Below, in pieces: positions 9,024 through 16,249 of a stretch of DNA of 64,000 nt. A program made the position numbers and the translations under genes. Source of the DNA: Cohaesibacter intestini (GTDB lineage Bacteria; Pseudomonadota; Alphaproteobacteria; Rhizobiales; Cohaesibacteraceae); contig NZ_QODK01000008.1 in NCBI RefSeq assembly GCF_003324485.1, positions 62,001 through 126,000 of the forward strand. The letters are read 5' to 3'. A model generated the notes under the pieces. It was not told the DNA's origin and ran no database searches. It worked only from the letters and a program-made list of their open reading frames with translations. Position 1 is the stretch's first letter; each line of letters starts with the position of its first letter.

Positions 9024-10007
9024 ATGTCGATCCTGATTTTGAATGAAGACAATTTGCGCAAGGTCGTTCCCCTCGATCTGGAAAGCATCGCCTGTGTCCG
9101 AACCGCGATCGAGAGTCTGTCTTCCGGGCAAGTGGTCATGCCGCCCATCTTGTCGATGGAAATCCCCCAGCATAACGGCGAAGTGGATGTCAAAACCGCC
9201 TTCGTACCGGGTCTTGATGGCTTTGCGGTCAAGATCAGCCCGGGTTTCTTTGACAATCCCAAACTCGGTCTGCCAAGCCTCAATGGCCTGATGGTGCTGT
9301 TCTCCGCGAAAACCGGCATCGTTGATGCGGTGTTGCTGGACAATGGCTACCTCACCGATATCAGGACCGCCTGTGCGGGCGCTGTTGCAGCACAGGCGCT
9401 GTCTCGACCGGATTCGCATGTTGCCGCGATCTATGGCACCGGTCTTCAGGCGCGTTTGCAGCTCGAAGCCTTGTGCCTCGTCCGGCCGATTGACGCGGTG
9501 CGTATTTGGGGACGCTCATTCGATAAAGCGCAGGCGATGGCATCCGAAACCGTTAACCGGCTCTGTCTGGAAGCTGTCGCTTGTAAGGACGGGGCCGACG
9601 CGGCCAGCGGTGCTGACATTCTGGTCACCACGACCCCAGCACAACAGCCTGTCCTGATGGCAGACTGGCTTGAGCAAGGCCAGCATGTGACGGCCATGGG
9701 ATCTGATGCGGATTACAAGAACGAAATTGATCCCGCCTGTGTGACCAAAGCGGACCTATATGTCGCTGATCGCGTGAGCCAAACACGCAAATTGGGCGAA
9801 CTGCGCACAGCCATTGCCGGTGGCTGGGTGACCGAGCCGGAGGGTCTGCCAGAGCTTTCAGACATTTTGGCCGGATCCAGAACGGGGCGCCAAAGCGACA
9901 AAGACATCACATTGTGCGATTTGACCGGCATGGGGGTGCAGGACACAGCCATTGCGACACTCGCCCATCAGCGTGCGGTCGAGCAGCAGATGGGAGCCGT
10001 TTTCTAG
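9024..10007 (+). CDS. eutC: EutC, ornithine cyclodeaminase/mu-crystallin family enzyme
   Basis: This 327-residue protein of the ornithine cyclodeaminase family has a Rossmann NAD(P)-binding stretch, VAAIYGTGLQARLQLEAL, followed by RIWGRS. It is paired with EutB in hydroxyectoine degradation and probably reduces the imino or keto intermediate. I chose the ATG at 9024, preceded by AGGGAGAG, rather than an upstream in-frame codon that overlaps eutB. The C-terminal LCDLTGMGVQDTAIATLA block is typical of the family. Confidence 0.9.
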   Translation: MSILILNEDNLRKVVPLDLESIACVRTAIESLSSGQVVMPPILSMEIPQHNGEVDVKTAFVPGLDGFAVKISPGFFDNPKLGLPSLNGLMVLFSAKTGIVDAVLLDNGYLTDIRTACAGAVAAQALSRPDSHVAAIYGTGLQARLQLEALCLVRPIDAVRIWGRSFDKAQAMASETVNRLCLEAVACKDGADAASGADILVTTTPAQQPVLMADWLEQGQHVTAMGSDADYKNEIDPACVTKADLYVADRVSQTRKLGELRTAIAGGWVTEPEGLPELSDILAGSRTGRQSDKDITLCDLTGMGVQDTAIATLAHQRAVEQQMGAVF

Positions 10008-10050
10008 AACCAAAAAACGACGCATTCAACAAGACCAGAAGGAACTGAGC

Positions 10051-11244
10051 ATGAGTATGGACCATGTGAAGCCAAGACTGTTTTTCAGTCAGGAAGAATA
10101 TAACAGACGGCTGGCAAAAACGCGCAAGGCCATGGAGGCCAAAGGCGTTGATGTCATGATCTGTACCGAGCCTGCCAACATGGCGTGGCTTACCGGCTAT
10201 GATGGCTGGTCCTTCTATGTGCATCAATGCGTCATTGTCACGATGGAAGGGCAACCAATCTGGTATGGCCGAACACAGGATGCCAATGGGGCCAAGCTGA
10301 CCTCATATCTGGATCACGACAATATCCTGTTCTATCCGGACCATTATGTGCAGTCCACTGAGCGACACCCGATGGATCTTCTGTCTTCCATCCTGATCGA
10401 CAAGGGGTTTGGCTCGGCAGCCATCGGTCTTGAAATGGACAATTACTATTTCACCGCTGCGGCCTACATGTCGCTGGTCAAGCATATGCCGAATGCCACC
10501 TTCAAGGATTGCAATGTGCTGGTGCACTGGCAACGCGCCGCCAAATCCGCGCCAGAGCTGGACATGATGCGCATTGCGGGCCGGATCGTTGAACAGATGC
10601 ATGCCCGCATTCGCGATCATGCCCGCCCCGGTTTGCCCAAGCATGAGCTGGTTGCCGAAATCTATGATGCTTCGCTGCGCGGGGTGGACGGGATCGGTGG
10701 CGACTATGCGGCCATCGTGCCGTTGCTTCCTTCGGGGGCCGATGCGTCTGCTCCACATCTGACTTGGGACGAAAGACCCTTCAAACGGGGCGAAGGCACT
10801 TTCTTCGAAATTGCCGGTAGCTATCACCGCTATCACTGCCCGCTGTCGCGTACGATCTTCATGGGCAAACCGACCCAACAATTCCTTGATGCGGAAAAAG
10901 CCGTGCTCGAAGGCATGGAGGCCGGGCTTGAAATGGCCAAGGTGGGCAATGTTTGTGAAGACATATCGAATGCCTTTTTCGCGGTTCTAAAAAAATACGG
11001 CATCGTCAAGGACAACCGGACCGGCTATCCGATCGGCCTTGCCTATCCACCTGATTGGGGCGAGCACACCATGAGCTTGCGGTCTGGAGACAGGAGCGTT
11101 CTGGAAGAGGGCATGACCTTCCACTTCATGACCGGCCTCTGGCAGGATGGTTGGGGTCTTGAGATTACCGAGAGCATTGCGATTGGTGAGACGGGTCCTG
11201 AATGTCTGGCCAATGTCCCGCGTGAACTGGTCGTCATCGACTGA
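10051..11244 (+). CDS. doeA: Ectoine hydrolase DoeA/EutD
   Basis: This 397-residue protein has the creatinase/M24 'pita-bread' fold. An N-terminal creatinase-like domain (about 1-160, with NMAWLTGYDGWSFYV) is followed by the catalytic domain (about 165-397, with GEGTFFEIAGSYHRYHCPLSRTI and WGLEITESIAIG). It opens the ectoine ring to N-acetyl-2,4-diaminobutyrate, the committed step of catabolism. AAGGAAC precedes the chosen ATG; a second in-frame ATG two codons later is possible. It is followed by a perfect 13-bp hairpin and the deacetylase gene. Confidence 0.93.
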   Translation: MSMDHVKPRLFFSQEEYNRRLAKTRKAMEAKGVDVMICTEPANMAWLTGYDGWSFYVHQCVIVTMEGQPIWYGRTQDANGAKLTSYLDHDNILFYPDHYVQSTERHPMDLLSSILIDKGFGSAAIGLEMDNYYFTAAAYMSLVKHMPNATFKDCNVLVHWQRAAKSAPELDMMRIAGRIVEQMHARIRDHARPGLPKHELVAEIYDASLRGVDGIGGDYAAIVPLLPSGADASAPHLTWDERPFKRGEGTFFEIAGSYHRYHCPLSRTIFMGKPTQQFLDAEKAVLEGMEAGLEMAKVGNVCEDISNAFFAVLKKYGIVKDNRTGYPIGLAYPPDWGEHTMSLRSGDRSVLEEGMTFHFMTGLWQDGWGLEITESIAIGETGPECLANVPRELVVID

Positions 11245-11257
11245 TCAAAGCCTGTTG

Positions 11258-11301
11258 GGCCGATTGGCTGCATGGTGCATCCTGCCGCCAGCCAATCGGC
11301 C
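11258..11301 (+). repeat. Perfect 13-bp intercistronic hairpin after doeA
   Basis: GGCCGATTGGCTG at 11258-11270 is the exact reverse complement of 11289-11301, with an 18-base loop. It lies wholly between doeA and the deacetylase start at 11329 and has no T-run after it. It may protect the upstream mRNA or lower downstream expression. It also argues against an upstream in-frame ATG at 11272, which would sit in the loop. Confidence 0.8.
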
Positions 11302-11328
11302 TCATCTCCTTTATGTCTGGAGGCAGAT

Positions 11329-12498
11329 GTGCATCAAGTCCTGGAAAAAGCAAAAGAAATACTGGCAGTTTTGGTGGCCTTCAAGAGCCATTCCGGAGAA
11401 TCGAATCTCGATATGATCGGATATATCGAGGCGCTGTTGGCCGCAGATGGGGTCAAGGCCATGCTGTCTTATGATGAGACCGGCGAGAAGGCCAACCTGT
11501 TCGCTGTCATCGGTCCCGATGTGGAAGGCGGCATTCTGTTGAATGGTCATACAGATGTCGTCCCCACCGAAGGGCAGGACTGGTCCAGTGACCCCTATAC
11601 ACTGATCGAGCGGGATGGGCGTCTTTTTGGCCGCGGCTCGGTCGACATGAAGGGTTTTCTCGCCTGCATGCTGGCCATGGTGCCACACTTCAAGCAGGTC
11701 AAGCTGTCCCGGCCCATTCTGATTTCTGTTTGCTATGACGAGGAAATCGGCGGATTTGGGGCGCCTGTTCTGGCCCGTGACATCATTGAACGTGGCCCCA
11801 AACCGGCGGTCGCCATCGTGGGGGAACCCACCCGAATGCATTTGGTGAACGGGCACAAGGCCGGCTATGAGTTGCGCACCGATTTTACCGGGTTTGCGGC
11901 CCATGCATCGGACCCGCGCAAAGGGGTGAGCGCCATTGAAGTGGCGGCGCGTTACGTCAACAAAATCATCGAACTGGCAGATCGTTGCTCCATCAATCCG
12001 GATCTGCAAACCCCGTTCGAGCCACCCTATACCTCGTTCAATGTCGGCAAGATCGAGGGCGGGGTCGCCAGAAACATCACGGCCAACCACTGTTCGATCG
12101 ACTGGGAGCTGCGCCCCATACCCTCTGACGATGGTCGAGTGCTGCTGGCAGAGCTGCAATATTTCTGCGACACGGAGCTGTTGCCAGCGATGCGCGAGAC
12201 CTATGCCGATGCCTCCATCGTGACCACGATCGAAGCCGACGTGCCACCACTCTGGGCAGATGAAGCCTCTGCTGCCGTCCAGTTTCTGCGCCGGGTGACG
12301 GGAATCAACATGAGTGAAGTGGTGTCATTCGGTACGGATGCGGGGCATTTTGAGCGGGCCGGCATCTCTTCGGTGGTCTTCGGGCCAGGGTCAATCGATC
12401 AGGCACACAAACCCGACGAATATATCGAACTATCTGAACTATCAAAATGTTTGTCATTCTTGCGTGATGTCGCCGCCGATCTGGAAGAGGTCGATTGA
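11329..12498 (+). CDS. ArgE/M20-type amidohydrolase, probable N-acetyl-diaminobutyrate deacetylase
   Basis: This 389-residue M20 metallopeptidase of the acetylornithine deacetylase type has the metal-binding blocks GHTDVVP, GRGSVDMKG and DEEIGGFG, plus a C-terminal GTDAGHFERAGI motif. Here it occupies the slot normally filled by DoeB/EutE, an AstE/aspartoacylase-like zinc enzyme. By position it should remove acetate from N-alpha-acetyl-L-2,4-diaminobutyrate, a close shorter analogue of acetylornithine. The GTG at 11329 has GGAGG five bases upstream, and the resulting length fits the family. The alternative is a genuine arginine-pathway ArgE that has joined the operon. Confidence 0.85.
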   Translation: MHQVLEKAKEILAVLVAFKSHSGESNLDMIGYIEALLAADGVKAMLSYDETGEKANLFAVIGPDVEGGILLNGHTDVVPTEGQDWSSDPYTLIERDGRLFGRGSVDMKGFLACMLAMVPHFKQVKLSRPILISVCYDEEIGGFGAPVLARDIIERGPKPAVAIVGEPTRMHLVNGHKAGYELRTDFTGFAAHASDPRKGVSAIEVAARYVNKIIELADRCSINPDLQTPFEPPYTSFNVGKIEGGVARNITANHCSIDWELRPIPSDDGRVLLAELQYFCDTELLPAMRETYADASIVTTIEADVPPLWADEASAAVQFLRRVTGINMSEVVSFGTDAGHFERAGISSVVFGPGSIDQAHKPDEYIELSELSKCLSFLRDVAADLEEVD

Positions 12499-12599
12499 AG
12501 AGGGCTGCGGCAGCGGAGGGCGGAGCCGAAGAGGATTCGTCTGCCGATCCCGCACCAAGCCGAGAGTTGCTCTGAAAATCGCTAAGAATTTGGAGGCAC

Positions 12600-12634
12600 A
12601 TTCGGCCCCTGATCCCTCACACTGGGGGCCGAAT
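12600..12634 (+). repeat. Perfect 10-bp hairpin directly before the doeC ribosome-binding site
   Basis: ATTCGGCCCC at 12600-12609 pairs exactly with GGGGCCGAAT at 12625-12634 across a 15-base loop. The ribosome-binding site GAGGAG begins at 12635, immediately after the stem. It could stabilise or punctuate the long ectoine mRNA, or affect loading of ribosomes on doeC. The rest of the 150-base gap contains no gene. Confidence 0.75.
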
Positions 12635-12648
12635 GAGGAGAGATGACG

Positions 12649-14136
12649 ATGTTAACCGCACATACAAGAAACAGGTCGGAGGCCCTTGGCGACTTGGCCA
12701 ACTTGCGCCTCTTCAAGGAATTTTCCTACATCAATGGCGAGTGGGTGTCGCAATCGGGGAAGAATTCACTGCCGGTCTGTGATCCGGCTGATGGCACATT
12801 GTTGGGCACCATTCCCGCCTTGACGGCAGACCATAGCCGCAAGGCAGTGGACGCCGCACACAATGCCCTGTCTTCTTGGATGGCAAAGCTGCCACAGGAA
12901 CGGGCGGCAATCTTGCGCAAATGGTTCGATCTGATCCTTGAGAACAAGGACGATCTGGCGCTTTTGATGACGTTGGAACAGGGCAAGCCGCTGTCCGAGG
13001 CCCGTGGCGAGATCGATTATGCAGCCAGCTTTGTCGAGTTTTATGCCGAAGAAGCCAAGCGTCCGAATATCGAAGGCATCACTTCGCATCTGCCTGACGG
13101 AGAAGTTGAGGTCTGGCGCGAGCCCATTGGTGTGGTTGCCCTGATCACGCCTTGGAACTTTCCTTGTGCGATGATCACACGCAAGGCGGCAGCCGCGCTT
13201 GCGGTTGGATGCACCTGTGTCGTGCATCCATCCAGAGAGACCCCATATTCCGCCACCGCTTTGGCCGAACTGGGAGAACAGGCAGGCTTCCCCGCCGGGA
13301 TATTCAACATCGTGACGGGCAGCGCCGCAGAAGTGGTCGAGCCATGGACAAAGGATGCCCGTGTGAGGGCGCTTTCCTTCACCGGGTCGACCGAAATCGG
13401 TCGTTTGCTCTATGGACAATCTGCCCAGACCATCAAGCATCTGGTGCTCGAACTTGGGGGCCACGCGCCCTTCATCGTCTTTGCCGATGCCGATCTTGAC
13501 CGGGCTGTCGAGTGTGCCATATCGGCCAAATTTGCCACATCGGGGCAGGACTGCCTCGGAGCGAACCGTTTTTATATCGAGCGCTCAATCTATGACGCAT
13601 TTGCCGCCAAATTCGTTGCGGCAACAAAGGCATTGAGCATCGGGCGGGGACTGGATGATCCCGATATCGGGCCTTTGATGAATGACAATGCCGTCAGCAA
13701 ACAAAAAGAACATGTCGAGGATGCGTTGGCCAAGGGCGCGCGGCTCTTGTGCGGTGGTCAAGTCCATGCAATGGGGCCGCTTTTCTTCGAGCCGACGGTT
13801 CTGGGCGATGTGCCAAGAGATGCATTGATCTGTTCGCAGGAAACCTTCGGACCGGTTGCAGGCCTGATTCCGTTTGATGCCGAGGAAGATGTCATCGCAC
13901 TGGCCAATGATAGCGAATATGGTCTGGTTGCCTATTTGCACACCAGCGATGTCAAACGCATCTACGCCGCCTCCAGAGCCCTGCAATATGGCATGGTGGC
14001 CGTCAACCGGACTAAGGTGACCGGCGCGCCGATCCCCTTCGGTGGCATGAAACAATCCGGTCTTGGGCGCGAAGGCGCGCGACAGGGCCTCGAGGAATTC
14101 ACTGAAATCAAATATGTCTGCCGCGACTTCTCTTGA
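12649..14136 (+). CDS. doeC: DoeC, aspartate-semialdehyde/succinate-semialdehyde-type dehydrogenase
   Basis: This 495-residue NAD(P)-dependent aldehyde dehydrogenase contains TPWNFPCAMITRK, the cofactor motif FTGSTEIGR, the general-base Glu in LELGGHAPF and the catalytic Cys in TSGQDCLGANR. In ectoine catabolism DoeC oxidises L-aspartate-beta-semialdehyde to aspartate. It most resembles GabD-type succinate-semialdehyde dehydrogenases, and orthologous clusters annotate it as ssd. The ATG at 12649 has better spacing to GAGGAGAG than one two codons earlier. Confidence 0.9.
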   Translation: MLTAHTRNRSEALGDLANLRLFKEFSYINGEWVSQSGKNSLPVCDPADGTLLGTIPALTADHSRKAVDAAHNALSSWMAKLPQERAAILRKWFDLILENKDDLALLMTLEQGKPLSEARGEIDYAASFVEFYAEEAKRPNIEGITSHLPDGEVEVWREPIGVVALITPWNFPCAMITRKAAAALAVGCTCVVHPSRETPYSATALAELGEQAGFPAGIFNIVTGSAAEVVEPWTKDARVRALSFTGSTEIGRLLYGQSAQTIKHLVLELGGHAPFIVFADADLDRAVECAISAKFATSGQDCLGANRFYIERSIYDAFAAKFVAATKALSIGRGLDDPDIGPLMNDNAVSKQKEHVEDALAKGARLLCGGQVHAMGPLFFEPTVLGDVPRDALICSQETFGPVAGLIPFDAEEDVIALANDSEYGLVAYLHTSDVKRIYAASRALQYGMVAVNRTKVTGAPIPFGGMKQSGLGREGARQGLEEFTEIKYVCRDFS

Positions 14137-14191
14137 AAGCCGCGACGATCCGAACCTGCGTCCAAGGGCGCCGAAATTCCAGGAGAAAGAA

Positions 14192-15571
14192 ATGCTACAG
14201 AATGATCAGTTGGCCGAATGGGACCGGGAAAACTTCTTCCACCCGTCCACGCCGCTTGGCCAGTTCGCAAGAGGCGAGCTCAGCAATCGCATCGTGACCG
14301 GTGGCAAAGGGGTCTATATTGAAGACCGTGAAGGCAACAAGTTGCTCGATGCCTTTGCGGGCCTCTATTGTGTCAATATCGGGTACGGCCGTACCGAGGT
14401 CGCCGACGCCATTGCAGAACAGGCCAAGGAACTGGCCTATTATCACGCCTATGTCGGCCATGGCACCGAAGCCTCTATCACGCTCGCCAAGATGATCCTT
14501 GATCGTGCGCCCGATCACATGTCCAAGGTCTATTTCGGCCTGTCCGGATCGGATGCCAACGAGACCAACATCAAGCTCGTCTGGTACTATAACAACGTGC
14601 TCGATCGTCCGAAAAAGAAAAAGATCATTTCCCGCTGGCGCGGTTATCACGGGTCTGGCCTGATGACCGGCTCTCTCACCGGTCTTGAGCTGTTCCACAA
14701 CAAGTTCGACCTGCCGCTAGACCAAGTCGTGCATACCGATGCGCCATATTATTTCCGCCGCGACGATCTTTCCCTGTCTGAAGCGGACTTCGTCAAGCAG
14801 TGTGCCGACAATCTCGATGCCTTGATCCAGAAAGAAGGCCCGGATACCGTCGCCGCTTTCATCGGTGAGCCTGTGCTGGGCACCGGCGGCATCGTGCCTC
14901 CACCGGCTGGCTATTGGGAAGCCATTCAGGCTGTCCTCAACAAATATGACATCCTGCTCATTGCCGACGAAGTGGTGACCGGCTTTGGTCGCCTTGGGTC
15001 GATGTTCGGCTCAGAGCATTACGGCATCAAGCCAGATATCATCACCATCGCCAAGGGCTTGACCTCTGCCTATGCGCCACTGTCCGGCTCTATCGTTTCC
15101 GACAAGGTCTGGAAAGTGCTCGAAGCTGGCACCGACAAGCTCGGCGCCATCGGTCATGGTTGGACCTATTCCGCCCATCCCATCAGCGCGGCGGCTGGCG
15201 TTGCCAACCTCAAGCTGATTGACGAGTTGAACATCGTCTCCAATGCCAAGGAAACCGGCGCCTATTTCAATCAGAGCCTGAAAGACGCGCTCAGCGACAT
15301 TTCCATCGTTGGCGACATTCGTGGCGAAGGCATCATGGCCGCCGTCGAGTTCGTCAAGGACAAGGACAGCCGCACCTTCTTCGATCCGGCTGACAAGGTT
15401 GGCTATCAGGTGGCCGGTGCTCTGCTTGAGCGTTCCAAGGTCATTGGCCGTGCCATGCCTCAGGGCGATATCCTCGGCTTCGCGCCGCCGCTTTGCCTTA
15501 CTCGCGAGGAATCCGACACCATTGTCGCGGCAGCCAAGGATGCCATTGAAAGTGTTGCTGCCAAGCTCTAG
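14192..15571 (+). CDS. doeD: DoeD, diaminobutyrate transaminase (class III)
   Basis: This 459-residue class III PLP aminotransferase has ADEVVTGFGRLGSMFG and the PLP lysine in TIAKGLTSAYAPLSG. DoeD moves the gamma-amino group of 2,4-diaminobutyrate to an acceptor, giving aspartate semialdehyde for DoeC. AGGAGAAAGAA precedes the ATG at 14192. Upstream in-frame codons overlap doeC and lack a ribosome-binding site. It is the last structural gene of the operon and is followed by an intrinsic terminator. Confidence 0.9.
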   Translation: MLQNDQLAEWDRENFFHPSTPLGQFARGELSNRIVTGGKGVYIEDREGNKLLDAFAGLYCVNIGYGRTEVADAIAEQAKELAYYHAYVGHGTEASITLAKMILDRAPDHMSKVYFGLSGSDANETNIKLVWYYNNVLDRPKKKKIISRWRGYHGSGLMTGSLTGLELFHNKFDLPLDQVVHTDAPYYFRRDDLSLSEADFVKQCADNLDALIQKEGPDTVAAFIGEPVLGTGGIVPPPAGYWEAIQAVLNKYDILLIADEVVTGFGRLGSMFGSEHYGIKPDIITIAKGLTSAYAPLSGSIVSDKVWKVLEAGTDKLGAIGHGWTYSAHPISAAAGVANLKLIDELNIVSNAKETGAYFNQSLKDALSDISIVGDIRGEGIMAAVEFVKDKDSRTFFDPADKVGYQVAGALLERSKVIGRAMPQGDILGFAPPLCLTREESDTIVAAAKDAIESVAAKL

Positions 15572-15590
15572 TCCGAGCAAGCAACGGTTT

Positions 15591-15620
15591 ATGGCGGGTC
15601 CCATCGGCCCGCCATTTTAT
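15591..15620 (+). terminator. Rho-independent terminator after doeD
   Basis: ATGGCGGG (15591-15598) pairs with CCCGCCAT (15608-15615) over a 9-base loop and is followed directly by TTTTATTT. This should end or strongly attenuate the ectoine operon before doeX. Confidence 0.82.
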
Positions 15621-15672
15621 TTCCGCCCTGTCATGCTAGGCATGAGAGACAAATCAGTTTGTGGAGAGCAGG

Positions 15673-16161
15673 ATGATGCCCGTGCTGGGATTGAAACTAG
15701 ATGATCGTGATATCGCCATTCTCGCCATCCTGCAAACCGAAGGGCGGATCACCAAGGCGGCATTGGCCCAACGGGTCAACCTGTCCCCGACCCCCTGTTG
15801 GGAGCGGCTCAAGCGTCTGGAACAGGCCGGCATCATCGAAAGCTATGAAGCGCGCCTGTCGCTGAAGGCATTCGGAGCGCTTTCCATCATTCTGGTCGAG
15901 GTGGAGCTGGACAGCCATCGGGCGGAAGATTTCGACCGCTTCGAGTTGGCCGTGCAATCCTATCCTGAAATTCTTGAATGCTGGGCTGTTGGCGGCGGCC
16001 TCGACTATATTCTCAAAATCGTCACCAAGGATGTCGATCACTATCAGCGGCTGATTGATCACATGTTGGAGGCCAACATCGGATTGCGGCGCTACTTCAC
16101 CTATGTCGTCACCAAGCCGGTCAAAAGCACCGCCGCACTGCCACTGGACAAGTTGTTCTAG
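15673..16161 (+). CDS. doeX: DoeX/AsnC, Lrp-family regulator of ectoine catabolism
   Basis: This protein of about 162 residues has an N-terminal helix-turn-helix (GRITKAALAQRVNLSPTPCWERLKRLEQAG) and a C-terminal RAM/Lrp ligand-binding domain (IILVEVEL...VGGGLDYILKIVTKD). Lrp-type DoeX/AsnC is the second transcription factor found in nearly all ectoine catabolic loci and is likely an activator. GGAGAG lies upstream of two adjacent ATGs (15673 and 15676). A terminator precedes it, so it probably has its own promoter within 15616-15672. Confidence 0.9.
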   Translation: MMPVLGLKLDDRDIAILAILQTEGRITKAALAQRVNLSPTPCWERLKRLEQAGIIESYEARLSLKAFGALSIILVEVELDSHRAEDFDRFELAVQSYPEILECWAVGGGLDYILKIVTKDVDHYQRLIDHMLEANIGLRRYFTYVVTKPVKSTAALPLDKLF

Positions 16162-16183
16162 GGATGCAGCAACACATGTGGCT

Positions 16184-16218
16184 CAAGCCAACCGCACCTC
16201 AATGATGCAGTTGGCTTG
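16184..16218. terminator. Inverted repeat between converging doeX and CobW genes
   Basis: CAAGCCAAC (16184-16192) and GTTGGCTTG (16210-16218) form a perfect 9-bp stem with a 17-base loop. It lies in the 88-base space between two converging genes and is a likely bidirectional end-of-transcript element, although no T-run is present. Confidence 0.6.
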
Positions 16219-16249
16219 CAAGGTCATGACCGCTGCCAAGGTGCCGCAA

